Assembly (NCBI GenBank): GCA_944368925.1 | Contig: CALVXG010000014.1 | Location: 1 to 61,143 of the forward strand | DNA: 61,143 nt | DNA from: an uncultured Clostridia bacterium | GTDB lineage: Bacteria; Bacillota; Clostridia; Christensenellales; Borkfalkiaceae | Direction: 5' to 3' | Shown here: piece after piece, positions 8,301 to 16,259 of the stretch | Layout of the letters: the number at the start of each line of letters is the position of its first letter | Position numbering within the stretch: position 1 is the first letter of the stretch | Position numbers and translations under genes: made by a program | Notes under the pieces: generated by a model | Seen by the model: only the letters and a program-made list of their open reading frames with translations | Told to the model about the DNA's origin: nothing | Database searches by the model: none

Positions 8301-8667
8301 GCGCGCCGCTCCCAACAAGCCAGGTCGCTCCGTCCGCTCCGTCCTGTCCGTTCGCTCCGGTCGCACCGTCTTCGCCGCGCACATTGCCCGCATTGATGGT
8401 GGAATTGTCCGTCAGCGTAAGGATCAGATCTCCCTCGTCGTTGACCGCCGCCGATTGAACGCCCACGCCGTCTTTCCCCGACACCAACGCGATAAATTCA
8501 TCGTACGTTCCTTCATACCCCAGCGCCACGGCCTGCGCATACACCTGCTCGGAAACCGTGCCCTGCGGCTTGGGGCTTTCTTCGGAACACCCGACCGCAA
8601 AGACAAGGCTCATCGCAAGAATTACCGCGCAGATCGCCATGATCACCGCTTTCTTTGCCTTGCTCAT
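5302..8667 (-). CDS. Large collagen-like repeat surface lipoprotein
   Basis: A 1,121-residue predicted surface lipoprotein. Residues 1-27 form a lipoprotein signal peptide (basic start, hydrophobic core, cleavage before Cys27 in FAVGC). After a short spacer, four Gly-X-Y collagen-like stretches (about 98-113, 158-188, 233-269, 313-341; mostly GQD, GAD, GTN, GED) alternate with four near-identical modules starting ATWLVGSG at 114, 189, 270 and 342. Residues about 395-490 look like a BspA-type leucine-rich segment (IVIPSEHNGLPVTEI). Next come several Listeria/Bacteroides-type repeats (FIGWETAEGM, FSGWTLKDGG) and a final beta-rich domain. The role is likely adhesion or matrix; the ligand is unknown. 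The gene has its own promoter and terminator inside the ffh-rpsP interval. Confidence 0.9.
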   Translation of the reverse strand: MSKAKKAVIMAICAVILAMSLVFAVGCSEESPKPQGTVSEQVYAQAVALGYEGTYDEFIALVSGKDGVGVQSAAVNDEGDLILTLTDNSTINAGNVRGEDGATGANGQDGADGATWLVGSGAPTADAGKDGDLYLDSAAYNVYQKVSGEWQLIGSIKGQDGEDGTNGQDGANGQDGQDGQDGQDGADGATWLVGSGIPTADKGKDGDLYLDSAAYNVYQKVSGEWKLIGSIKGEDGQDGQDGVDGEDGTNGQDGQDGQDGTNGQDGADGATWLVGSGVPTAETGKDGDLYLDSAAYNVYQKVSGEWTLIGSIKGEDGEDGTNGQDGTNGQDGQDGADGADGATWLVGSGVPTADAGKDGDLYLDSVSYDIYTKDAGAWKVIGNIKGEAAEPVETDGFVYYAIEKGGETVGYAVGVGENRRKETIVIPSEHNGLPVTEIVYEGFAGCKDMKITVPKSVEYVGTYAFRYAKNIEFVFEGEMLYFEEAALEMASGVYSKQEQPSGFSGAFWEIEFNRADSLNVEFYVDGQWYMSDTYYDNDLGRELYKVSNSPEVGKFEYWQTEDGERIDTLEQLFAKFGSGAVRLNAVMSPYQEILQVEVTFLAEPGNLEGESVITYSRDVWEALPVPTPPEGYEFSCWMRDGMEMLTSSEVMDYANSMQVSALTLTAVYWLQVDAVVVTLDAADGTVNGEQTVTLSLEEWDELPQAVPNVPEDFVFEGWYCEQFGTTIMSVQELFEIAKKYEVTEFTLNARYREVMQEMVVYFISEFAFESGKTEEQIWLKRGEEAIFPVPVYPEDMIFIGWQTDFGMVSTAEELFAYGDQYGVSDLKVNAIFIPLDAPSVTVTFYADGEIYWTETYYEGAGGEFPVIEEDETRSFIGWETAEGMLISWPDEAFGYGQELQLYAKFSYKVITVYFDPGTGTIDPMQAEYERGSDGGVKLPEPVPENETLVFSGWTLKDGGEVYTYVSDLFGIGREVYLVANYAQTGEHFGVYWYYDGEYAVLMRVAQTAEFFTFKSGMIADQVSEPYKFADNVLTVAGYTFSFDAETGTFSDGEGHILQRAEGGKLYMRADFNTGELKDLTTQKDPSWTVLTDTAFQILDENDPNVWYMIAFTEEEYASIGG
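7513..8376 (-). repeat. Intragenic collagen-like and ATWLVGSG module repeats
   Basis: This part of the lipoprotein gene (residues 98-385) contains four copies of a roughly 44-residue module (ATWLVGSG...GKDGDLYLDS...YQKVSGEW...LIGSIKG) separated by Gly-X-Y triplets of varying number. The first three module copies are nearly identical; the fourth has diverged (DSVSYDIYTKDAG). Unequal triplet numbers point to slippage or recombination between copies. Confidence 0.9.
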
Positions 8668-8697
8668 ATCTCTCCTCCCTATTTATAATGTATCTTA

Positions 8698-8726
8698 ATT
8701 TTATAATTATTTTTGTCATATGTCAA
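8698..8726 (-). promoter_or_regulatory. Sigma-A promoter of the repeat lipoprotein
   Basis: On the minus strand TTGACA (8721-8726), a 17-nt spacer and TAAAAT (8698-8703) sit about 31 nt before the ATG, with a strong GGAGGAG ribosome site in between. The surrounding DNA is A+T-rich. Confidence 0.85.
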
Positions 8727-8859
8727 TATTTCCGCCGTACACAATTTTGTGAAATGACAGTTTTTTTAAAAACCGCACCGCGGACTTTGGCATTAGTTTT
8801 GCGGACGGCCTCGGCAGGAAAAACGGAAACAGATAAAAGAGCGGCGAATTTTTTACCGA

Positions 8860-8936
8860 AAGGGCGGCGCCCCGAAAAAATTTTCGGGGCGCCGCCCTTC
8901 ATAAAGAAAATGCCGCGGGCATTTTTGCCCGCGGCA
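8860..8936 (-). terminator. Double hairpin terminator of ffh
   Basis: Two hairpins lie downstream of ffh. The first after the stop codon has arms 8911-8921 and 8926-8936; the second has 19-bp arms 8860-8878 and 8881-8899. On the minus strand ATTTTC follows the first. The stretch from here to the lipoprotein promoter (8727-8859) holds nothing else I can recognise. Confidence 0.8.
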
Positions 8937-8942
8937 GAATTT

Positions 8943-10259
8943 TCAGCGCATAAAGGGAAGTCTTTTCCCGTTTTTGAATTGTTTCATCATGAGTTTGGTC
9001 TGTTCGAACTGTTTTAAGAGCTGATTGACTTCCTGCACGTTAGTTCCCGAACCCAAAGCGATGCGGCGCTTGCGCGAGGAGTTGATGATCTCGGGTTTTT
9101 CGCGCTCTTTCATGGTCATGGAAAGGATGATCGCCTTGATGCGCTCGATCTTCTCTTCGTCGAAGTCGCTCTCCTTGATCTTGAGTTTGCTCATGCCCGG
9201 CATCATGCCCATGACCGACGCGATGCCGCCCATCTTTTTCAGCGATTCGAACTGCATGAGATAGTCTTCCAACGTGAACGAGGCTTCGCGCAGTTTTTTC
9301 TCCAGCTTTTTCGCCTGTTCCTCGGTGACCGCTTCCTGCGCCTTTTCGATCAGCGAAAGAACGTCGCCCATGCCCAAGATCCTCGACGCCATGCGGTCGG
9401 GATAAAACGGTTCGAGGTCTGTGAGCTTTTCGCCCACGCCGATAAACTTGATGGGCTTGCCCGTCACCGCTTTGATGGAAAGGCACGCGCCGCCGCGCGT
9501 ATCGCCGTCCAGCTTGGTCAAAATCACGCCCGTAACGTCTAAGCGTTTATTGAACGTTTCCGCCACGTTGACCGCATCCTGCCCCGTCATGGAATCGACG
9601 GTGAGGAGAATCTCGTTCGGATGCACTTCGTTTTTGATGTTTTCCAGCTCCTGCATGAGCGTCTCGTCGATGTGCAGACGGCCCGCCGTGTCGATGATCA
9701 CCACGTCGTTGCCCATCGAACGCGCCTGCTCGATCGCCTGTTTTGCCGTCTTGACGGGGTTTTGCGTTCCCTTTTCAAAGACGGGCACCCCCGCCTTTCC
9801 GCCTACCACCTGCAGCTGGTTGATCGCCGCGGGGCGGTAAATATCCCCCGCGACCAAAAGAGGCTTCTTGCCCTGTTTTTTCAAAAGCATGGCGAGCTTT
9901 CCGCACAGCGTCGTCTTGCCCGCGCCCTGCAGACCGCACATCATGATAACCGTCGGCGGTTTGTCCGCAATTTCCAGTTTCGCGTTCGTCGAACCCATCA
10001 GCGCGATCAGTTCTTCGTTGACAATCTTGATCACCTGCTGGGCAGGGTTCAGACTCTTGAGAATTTCCTGCCCCACCGCCTTTTCCGATACGTCCGCAAT
10101 GAATTTCTTCGCCACAAAAATATTGACGTCCGCTTCCAAAAGCGCAATACGTACCTCGCGCATCGCGCCCTTGATCTCCAACTCCGTCAGCTTCCCGTGC
10201 TTGGTCAGCTTGGAAAATATATGGTTCAGTCTGTCCGACAACGATGAAAATAATGCCAT
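8943..10259 (-). CDS. ffh: Signal recognition particle GTPase Ffh
   Basis: Ffh is the protein subunit of the bacterial SRP; it binds 4.5S/6S RNA and signal sequences and targets ribosomes to FtsY. The 438-residue protein has the N domain, the G domain with GLQGAGKTTLCGKLA (P-loop), GDIYRPAAINQL, DTAGRLHIDE and TKLDGDTRGG, and a methionine-rich M domain with MGMMPGMSKLK and RRIALGSGTNVQEVNQLL for RNA and signal-peptide binding. GGGAGG precedes ATG 10259. It follows ylxM, as in other Firmicutes. A 7-bp hairpin (10272-10288) lies just before its ribosome site. Confidence 0.97.
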   Translation of the reverse strand: MALFSSLSDRLNHIFSKLTKHGKLTELEIKGAMREVRIALLEADVNIFVAKKFIADVSEKAVGQEILKSLNPAQQVIKIVNEELIALMGSTNAKLEIADKPPTVIMMCGLQGAGKTTLCGKLAMLLKKQGKKPLLVAGDIYRPAAINQLQVVGGKAGVPVFEKGTQNPVKTAKQAIEQARSMGNDVVIIDTAGRLHIDETLMQELENIKNEVHPNEILLTVDSMTGQDAVNVAETFNKRLDVTGVILTKLDGDTRGGACLSIKAVTGKPIKFIGVGEKLTDLEPFYPDRMASRILGMGDVLSLIEKAQEAVTEEQAKKLEKKLREASFTLEDYLMQFESLKKMGGIASVMGMMPGMSKLKIKESDFDEEKIERIKAIILSMTMKEREKPEIINSSRKRRIALGSGTNVQEVNQLLKQFEQTKLMMKQFKNGKRLPFMR

Positions 10260-10358
10260 GATCCTCCCTTTGCGCCGATCTTCGGCGCGGTTTGGAATTT
10301 TTTATGCGGCGTTTCCGCCCGCTCCCGCCTTTTATCAAAAAACTTTACGCCCGAAAAA

Positions 10359-10679
10359 TCAATCAGTCTTTTCCGTAAGAATCCGTTCCAGTTCGTCCGA
10401 AAATTCGGGGTGCGTCTCTTTAAAATCCTGCAAAGCACTCCGTATCCGCGAAAGTTCCCTGAGCGTTTTGCCCAGCCCCAGCTTTTCTTCGTATTCGTCC
10501 AAAAACTGTCGGCTCTTGGCAAGCGTGTCCGATACGCTCTGCTTGGAGATCCCCTTCTCCCCGGCAATCTCCGTCAAAGACAGATCACACATATAATACA
10601 ATTCGCACAACTCCCGCTGGTGCTCCGTCAGGAGCGCACCGTATGCGTCAAAAAGCTGTACATATTTCAGATCTTTCAT
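10359..10679 (-). CDS. ylxM: YlxM family SRP-associated HTH protein
   Basis: YlxM is a small DNA/RNA-binding-like protein encoded beside ffh in Firmicutes and reported to modulate SRP GTPase activity in streptococci. The 106-residue protein has an N-terminal helix followed by a sigma-70-region-4-like helix-turn-helix (LTEHQRELCELYYMCDLSLTE, then AGEKGISKQSVSDTLAKSR) and a charged C-terminus. Its promoter (10689-10717) ends only nine bases before the ATG and no Shine-Dalgarno site is present, so the message is probably leaderless or nearly so. Confidence 0.92.
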   Translation of the reverse strand: MKDLKYVQLFDAYGALLTEHQRELCELYYMCDLSLTEIAGEKGISKQSVSDTLAKSRQFLDEYEEKLGLGKTLRELSRIRSALQDFKETHPEFSDELERILTEKTD

Positions 10680-10688
10680 GGTAAAAAC

Positions 10689-10717
10689 ATTCTATACGAT
10701 TTCTTTTTTGCTGTCAA
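10689..10717 (-). promoter_or_regulatory. Promoter of ylxM-ffh, near-leaderless
   Basis: On the minus strand TTGACA (10712-10717), a 17-nt spacer and TAGAAT (10689-10694) are followed by nine bases and then the ylxM ATG (10679). The expected start site is two to three bases before the codon. It lies between the ftsY stop codon and ylxM. Confidence 0.82.
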
Positions 10718-10738
10718 TCCGTTTTGCGCCTTTGAGCA

Positions 10739-11632
10739 TCAGATAATGCCTTCGGTAAATTCTTCCGCGTCAAACAGCTGCAGATCGTCCAGCTTTTCGC
10801 CCGTCCCGACAAATACCACAGGAATCTGCAATTCTCCGCACAGCGAAACCACAAACCCGCCTTTCGCCGTGCCGTCCAGCTTGGTCAGCACGATCCCGTC
10901 CAGATCCACCGCCTCGTCAAACAGCTTTGCCTGCGACAGCGCGTTCTGCCCCGTCGTCGCGTCCAGCACGAGAAATTTGTAAAAATGCGCCTCTGGATAA
11001 TCGCGCTCCACGACACGGTCCATCTTTTTCAGCTCTTCCATCAGATTCGCCTTCACGTGCAGACGCCCCGCCGTGTCCACGATCACGACGTCCGTCTTCT
11101 TCGCCTTCGCCGACGAGATCGCATCGTATACCACCGCCGAAGGATCGCTCCCCTCTTCATGCTTGACGATACGCACTTTCGCACGTTCCGCCCAAACAGT
11201 CAGCTGATCCGCCGCCGCAGCACGGAATGTGTCCGCCGCCGCCAGCGTCACGCTCTTTTTCTCCTTGACAAAATAATTCGCCAGCTTGCCGATCGTCGTC
11301 GTCTTCCCGACTCCGTTGACCCCCACCAGCATGATCACCGCAGGATATTCGATTTCGGGTACTTCCGCCTGCGACAGCGTATCTTCTATGACATCTTTCA
11401 AAAGATCGATCACGTATTCTTTATCTTTGAGCTTCTCTTTCTTCGCTTCCGCGCGGATCTGATCCACGATCTCTTCCGCCGTGATCACCGATATGTCCGC
11501 CGAAATCAGAATCTCTTCCAGCTCGTCGTAAAAATCATCGCCCAAACCCTTTGCGAACAACGCAGAAAGTTTGCCCGATATGTTGTCCTTCGTCTTTTTC
11601 AATGCACCGATGATCTTTCCGAAAAATCCCAT
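10739..11632 (-). CDS. ftsY: SRP receptor GTPase FtsY
   Basis: FtsY is the membrane-associated SRP receptor that pairs with Ffh and stimulates mutual GTP hydrolysis. The 297-residue protein is the short Gram-positive form without the long acidic A domain. It has GVNGVGKTTTIGKLA, ADTFRAAAADQLTVWAER, DTAGRLHVKANLMEEL and TKLDGTAKGG, and a C-terminal VFVGTGEKLDDLQLFDAEEF. AAGGAG precedes the ATG. It lies between smc and ylxM-ffh, so three co-translational targeting genes are consecutive. About 380 bp of repeat-like noncoding DNA separates it from smc. Confidence 0.97.
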   Translation of the reverse strand: MGFFGKIIGALKKTKDNISGKLSALFAKGLGDDFYDELEEILISADISVITAEEIVDQIRAEAKKEKLKDKEYVIDLLKDVIEDTLSQAEVPEIEYPAVIMLVGVNGVGKTTTIGKLANYFVKEKKSVTLAAADTFRAAAADQLTVWAERAKVRIVKHEEGSDPSAVVYDAISSAKAKKTDVVIVDTAGRLHVKANLMEELKKMDRVVERDYPEAHFYKFLVLDATTGQNALSQAKLFDEAVDLDGIVLTKLDGTAKGGFVVSLCGELQIPVVFVGTGEKLDDLQLFDAEEFTEGII

Positions 11633-11689
11633 CCGATTTTCTCCTTCCTATTTTTTGAACTGTTTTCGTCAACGCTCGGCTCCCGCCAA

Positions 11690-11778
11690 AAAACAAAACC
11701 GCATCTTTCGCATCCGTTCGGCGGTTTCGCCCTCAAATCACGGAAATTTATTTCGTCAGCCCGAAACAAATTTCGTGA
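11690..11778. repeat. Structured repeat element, partial copy A
   Basis: A partial copy of an element also present at 11810-12005 and about 17300-17645. It contains the hallmark hairpin (11738-11755 pairing with 11762-11778 around TCAGCC) and a CGGCGG...CGCCCTC block. On the minus strand it ends with a stem (AAACCGC/GCGGTTT) followed by a T-rich run, which could end transcription between smc and ftsY. No protein gene is supported in 11633-12010. Confidence 0.7.
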
Positions 11779-11809
11779 ACTACTTTTTATAATTTATGCG
11801 CAAGCAAAA

Positions 11810-12005
11810 CCGCGCTTTTGCGCCCGCGCACCCTGTTTGCCGTGAGGCTCTTGCAGGAAAGGTGAAGCGGCGCGCGCTTATTAAAGGTGTGCCCCGATGG
11901 CGCGCCGCGAGGAAAACCTCCGCGGCCAGCGGCAAAGCCGCGCGCCCGTGGGGTTGTCTTCCGATCACGGGAAAAATTTTCATCAGCTTGAAAATTTTTT
12001 CGTGA
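11810..12005. repeat. Structured repeat element, copy B
   Basis: This copy abuts the smc stop codon. It shares blocks with copy C: TTTTGCGCCCGCGCAC (11816-11831), GCTCTTGCAGGAAA (11847-11860), a stem (11867-11875 with 11900-11908) whose loop contains TTAAAGGTGTGCCC, and the terminal hairpin (11965-11982 with 11988-12005). Stem bases differ from copy C while pairing is kept, and the loop words stay the same, which suggests a folded RNA or a palindromic mobile element. Confidence 0.75.
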
Positions 12006-12010
12006 ACCCC

Positions 12011-15000
12011 TCAGTTCACCGTATCTCCCCCCAGCTTACTCTCCACTTCCGAAAGTTTGACCGAAACGATCTTGGATACGCCCTTTTCTTCCATAGTGAC
12101 ACCGAACAGGCAGTCCGCTTTTTCCATGGTCGGTTTGCGGTGGGTGATGACGATAAACTGCGTTTCTTTTGCAAACTTTTTCAAAAACTGCGCGAATTTG
12201 TCGACGTTTGCCTCATCCAACGCCGCTTCGATTTCGTCGAGTACGCAGAAGGGCATCGGGCGCAGCATCAGGATCGCGAACAGGATCGCGATCGCCGTCA
12301 AAGCGCGCTCGCCGCCCGACAAAAGGGAGATCTTCGTCAGTTTCTTGCCCGGAGGGCAAGCCACGATCTCCACGCCTGCGTTTAGCGGATCGTCGCAATC
12401 GGTGTAATCCATCTGCAATTCCGCCCTGCCGCCGCCGAACAGTTCGCGGAACAGTTTTTTGAAGTTTTCGTTGATCTGGTTGAACCCTTCGTCGAACTGC
12501 TTCTGCATTTCGCCTTTCAGCTCTTCCAGAGCCGCCGTCGTGTCGTCGATGCCTTTCTGCACATCGTCGCGCTGGGCGGTCATTTCCTCATACTGCGCGT
12601 TGAGCGTTTCGTACTCTTCGAGCGCGTTGTGGTTGATCGCGCCCAGCGAATTGATCTCGCGCTTTAAACGGTTGATGGACGTCTGCCCCGCTTTCGGGTC
12701 AAATTCTTCGTCCTTGAATTCCAGACAGCCTTCGTATGTAAGCTGGTATTCTTCATCGATGCGCGCCTGCAGATTTTCCAGTTCCGAATCAATTTTCGTA
12801 AGTTCGATTTCCTGTCTGTGCCGCTCTTCGCCTTCCCGCTCGATCTGTTCGTTCAGCGAACGCGTGTCGCGCATGATCCGCTCGATCTCCGCGTTCAGCT
12901 CTTCCTTGGCACGCTGCTGCTCGTCTTTCTTTGCGCGCAAGGCGTTCAGCTCTTCGCGCTGTTCGGGCGTGAGCGCCGCCTTTTCTGCCATCTCTTCCAG
13001 ATCGACAATGGTTGCCGCAATATTTTCAATGTTCGCCTTCGCGTCCGCGATCCGCTTTTCCAGCTCCTCGCGCTCGCGGTCCAGCCGCGCCATGTCGTTT
13101 CTGTCCGCTTCCGCCGCCGCGCGGTACTGCGCAATGTACACCTGCAGAACGTTCTTGCGCATATTGCGTTCGCTCAGCTCGGATTTTAATTTGTCGTACT
13201 CTTCCTTGCGCCTGTCCGATTCTCCCTCTGCGTCCGTTTTGAGCTGCGCGATCTGCGCCTGCCCCTGCGACGAGGTGGAATACTCGCTGTCTATGCCCTT
13301 CATGCGCTCGTACAAAACCGCCATCGATTCGTTCTGGATTTTCAGATCCGCTTCTTCTTCGTCGATTTTTTGCGCCAACGTATCTTTCTTTTCGGACAAA
13401 GCCGCGATCTTCGAGCGCGCTTCCTGGAAACTTTCGCGCAACGTTTCCAGCGCATCCAACTGTTTCTGCTTTTCGTCTTCGAGCGCGGCGCGCTTTTTCG
13501 TGAGCGCTTCGCGCTCCTTTTGCGCCGCCGCGATCTCCGCCTGCGCCTGCTCGATGCGCCGCTCGTTGGCAAGGAAATTGCCGCCGCCTTCCCTACGCGA
13601 TCCGCCCGTCATCGAGCCGCTCGTCGAAATCACGTCGCCGTCCAGCGTCACGATGCGGAATGCGTGCGGGTATTTCTTGGAAATCTCCGTCGCGTTCGCG
13701 ATATTGTCCGCAATCAACGTGTTCCCGATCAGATTGTAGATCACGTTGTCATAATATTTGTCGTAACGCACCAGTTCGTTCGCAAGCCCGATCGCCCCGT
13801 TCTCTTTGAGCGCTTTGCGCGTATAATCCGTTTCGTAATGCGGTTTGAGCGATTTTACAGGCAAAAACGTGACTTGCCCGCCTTTCGTGCGCTTCAAATA
13901 TTCGATGAGATAGCGCGCATCGTCCGCCGTCGCCGTTACAATGTTCTGCATGGCACCGCCGAATGCCGTTTCGATCGCTACTTCGTATTTCTCGTCGCAT
14001 TTGACGATGTCCGCAATCACACCCTTGATCCGTCCCGAAAGATCCGAACTTCTGCGTGCATCGCTCATCAACTTCTTGACCGAAAATTTATAGCCTTCGA
14101 AATCGTCTTTGACGTTCTGGTAGAAACGCTTGCGGTCTTCCAGCGAAGAAATGCGCCCGTTCAGCTGAAACAACGCTTCGCTCGCTTCGTCCGCCCGCGT
14201 GTTCAGAGCCATGATCTCGTCCTCTTTCGCCGCTTTCAGCTCCTTTTCGCGCGAAACGTATTCCACGACTTCGTTGTACCAGTCCTCGCATTCCGCAAGC
14301 GATTTTTTATCCGCTTCCAGCTGCGCGGAAATCTTTTCCGCCTCCGCCGCAAGCTCTTTCATGCGCTCTTCCGCCGCTTCTTTCTTCGCCGAAAGCGTAC
14401 CGATGTTTCGGTTGATCTCCGAAAGATTTTCCAGTCGGTCGATCGCGCTCCGCTGCGATTCGTCGTTCCACGCTTCGTATTCGGACAGCTGCCCGTTGAG
14501 TTTTTCGACTTCTTCCGCCAGCGTCGCCGATTCGCGCTGCGAATCTTCTATCTTTTTGTCGTGATCCGCCGCGCTCTTTTGCAAAGCCTCCCGCTCCGCC
14601 GCGATCGCCGTAAGCCGCGCGCCGCCCTCTTCCACCGCCTTTTCTTCGGAATTTCTCTGTTCCTTGAAAAAGGTGATACGCTCGCGGATCACGTTGGCGT
14701 CGCCCTCTTTCTTTTGCAGGTCGACCGTGTATTTGAGGATCTGCTCGTTGAGCTCCTGCAACAGAGCATCCCCTTCCGCTATGCGGCGGCGATCTTCGTT
14801 GTACCGCGCTTCCAGACGCTCGACCTGCTCGCGCTCCTGCGCAATGCGCGTCTGAATGCGCGAAAGCACGGCGTTGATGGACGCCCGCGCCGATTCCGCA
14901 TTGTCGTGCTTATAAATATAGAGGTTGATCTCGTCGTGACGCAAAGCGTCGTACAATTCGCGGTATTTTTTCGTCTTTTCCGCCTGCCGCGCAAGCGGTG

Positions 15001-15610
15001 TGAGCATGTGCTCCACTTCGCCCATGCGCTGCAGAAAAATATTCAGATTCGTGTACGAATTGGCGAGCCGACGCTCGATGTCCTGCTTTCTCGATTTGAA
15101 GATGACGATGCCCGTCGCTTCCTCGAAAATGGCGCGGCGGTCTTCGGGTTTGGCGTTCATGATCTGCTCGATCTTGCCCTGCCCGATGATGGAATACCCT
15201 TCCTTGCCCAAGCCGACGTTGTGCAGGCGGTCCACGATGTCCTTCATGCGGCAGGGCTGCTTGTTGATCAGATACTCGCTCTCGCCACTGCGGAACAATC
15301 GGCGCGTGAACGCCACTTCGTCGTATTCGAGATCGGCAAACATATGCGTGGAGTTGTCGAACGTGAGCGTGACTTCACAAAACGACTGGCTCTTGCGCGT
15401 CTGCGTGCCGCCGAAAATGACGTCCTGCATGTTCGAGCCGCGCATCGTCTTTGCCGACTGCTCGCCGAGCACCCAGCGGATGGAATCCGCCACGTTGCTC
15501 TTGCCGCAACCGTTCGGCCCGACGATACAGGTAACGCCGTTATCGAATTTTATTTCGGTTTTATCCGCAAAGGACTTGAAACCGTTGAGCTCGACTTTTT
15601 TGAAATTCAA
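12011..15610 (-). CDS. smc: Chromosome segregation ATPase SMC
   Basis: SMC forms the condensin-like ring that compacts and segregates the chromosome with ScpA and ScpB. The 1,199-residue protein has an N-terminal ATP-binding head (GFKSFADKTEIKF, Walker A GPNGCGKSN), a coiled coil, a hinge near residues 510-650 with GGAMQNIV and ISTSGSMTGGSRREGGG, a second coiled coil, and a C-terminal head with signature LLSGGERALTAIAILFAIL and Walker B FCVLDEIEAALDEANV. The start codon is TTG at 15610, with GGGGAG inside the end of rnc as ribosome site. It begins four bases after the rnc stop codon. Confidence 0.97.
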   Translation of the reverse strand: MNFKKVELNGFKSFADKTEIKFDNGVTCIVGPNGCGKSNVADSIRWVLGEQSAKTMRGSNMQDVIFGGTQTRKSQSFCEVTLTFDNSTHMFADLEYDEVAFTRRLFRSGESEYLINKQPCRMKDIVDRLHNVGLGKEGYSIIGQGKIEQIMNAKPEDRRAIFEEATGIVIFKSRKQDIERRLANSYTNLNIFLQRMGEVEHMLTPLARQAEKTKKYRELYDALRHDEINLYIYKHDNAESARASINAVLSRIQTRIAQEREQVERLEARYNEDRRRIAEGDALLQELNEQILKYTVDLQKKEGDANVIRERITFFKEQRNSEEKAVEEGGARLTAIAAEREALQKSAADHDKKIEDSQRESATLAEEVEKLNGQLSEYEAWNDESQRSAIDRLENLSEINRNIGTLSAKKEAAEERMKELAAEAEKISAQLEADKKSLAECEDWYNEVVEYVSREKELKAAKEDEIMALNTRADEASEALFQLNGRISSLEDRKRFYQNVKDDFEGYKFSVKKLMSDARRSSDLSGRIKGVIADIVKCDEKYEVAIETAFGGAMQNIVTATADDARYLIEYLKRTKGGQVTFLPVKSLKPHYETDYTRKALKENGAIGLANELVRYDKYYDNVIYNLIGNTLIADNIANATEISKKYPHAFRIVTLDGDVISTSGSMTGGSRREGGGNFLANERRIEQAQAEIAAAQKEREALTKKRAALEDEKQKQLDALETLRESFQEARSKIAALSEKKDTLAQKIDEEEADLKIQNESMAVLYERMKGIDSEYSTSSQGQAQIAQLKTDAEGESDRRKEEYDKLKSELSERNMRKNVLQVYIAQYRAAAEADRNDMARLDREREELEKRIADAKANIENIAATIVDLEEMAEKAALTPEQREELNALRAKKDEQQRAKEELNAEIERIMRDTRSLNEQIEREGEERHRQEIELTKIDSELENLQARIDEEYQLTYEGCLEFKDEEFDPKAGQTSINRLKREINSLGAINHNALEEYETLNAQYEEMTAQRDDVQKGIDDTTAALEELKGEMQKQFDEGFNQINENFKKLFRELFGGGRAELQMDYTDCDDPLNAGVEIVACPPGKKLTKISLLSGGERALTAIAILFAILMLRPMPFCVLDEIEAALDEANVDKFAQFLKKFAKETQFIVITHRKPTMEKADCLFGVTMEEKGVSKIVSVKLSEVESKLGGDTVN

Positions 15611-15614
15611 ATTC

Positions 15615-16259
15615 CTATTCTCCCCTGTTTTCTTTGAACAGATTCAAAAGCGCCCGCGCCGCGGCTTGCTCCGCTTCTTCCTTGCTCGCCCCGATGCCTT
15701 CCGCACTCGCGCCGCCCGCGCTCACGCGCACCGTAAAGCAGGGCGCATGATCCTGCCCCGACCGCGCACATTCCTCATATACCACCGCGTGCGGGAAAAG
15801 TTCGTTGAGTTTGCTCTTCCCGTCGTCGTAATTTCCCGCATACGGTAACAGCTTTTCGCGTACAAATATGCGCGCGGCGTCTATTCCGCCGTCCAGGTAG
15901 ATCCCCGCCGTCACCGCTTCAAAAAGACTCGAAATGCTCTTTTTCCCTAAATTGCATTCGTTCCCGGAAAAATATACGTAACCGATCCCCATCGCGCGCA
16001 CCGCCGCTTCCAGCGGCTTTTGCGACACCGTCGCAATGCGCAGTTTCGTCATTTTTCCTTCCGATCCCCCTGCCTTATACAACTCTTCCGCTACCAAAAA
16101 ACCAAGCAGCGCGTCCCCCAAAAATTCCAGCCGTTCGTTGCTCGCTCCGCCCCGCGCATTCGCATACGACGAATGCGTGAAACACGTCGCCAGCAGCCCC
16201 TTATCGCGGAACGTATAGCCGAGTTTTTCTTCGATTTTCGAAAAATCAGCCCTCTGCAC
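15615..16259 (-). CDS. rnc: Ribonuclease III
   Basis: RNase III cuts double-stranded RNA in rRNA processing and RNA turnover. The 214-residue protein has THSSYANARG, the catalytic signature ERLEFLGDALLGFLVAEELY, the second acidic region SLFEAVTAGIYLDGG, and a C-terminal dsRNA-binding domain ending in KEEAEQAAARALLNLF. I choose the GTG start at 16259 because GGAGG lies six bases upstream and the family N-terminus (FSKIEEKLGYTF) follows. An upstream in-frame ATG (16310) would add residues without family match. It overlaps the end of plsX by 14 nt. Confidence 0.93.
   Translation of the reverse strand: MQRADFSKIEEKLGYTFRDKGLLATCFTHSSYANARGGASNERLEFLGDALLGFLVAEELYKAGGSEGKMTKLRIATVSQKPLEAAVRAMGIGYVYFSGNECNLGKKSISSLFEAVTAGIYLDGGIDAARIFVREKLLPYAGNYDDGKSKLNELFPHAVVYEECARSGQDHAPCFTVRVSAGGASAEGIGASKEEAEQAAARALLNLFKENRGE

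Noticed and set aside
7087-8688. 533-codon plus-strand frame opposite the collagen-like gene
   Set aside because: It is the antisense of Gly-X-Y triplets, which gives a stop-poor frame by composition alone.
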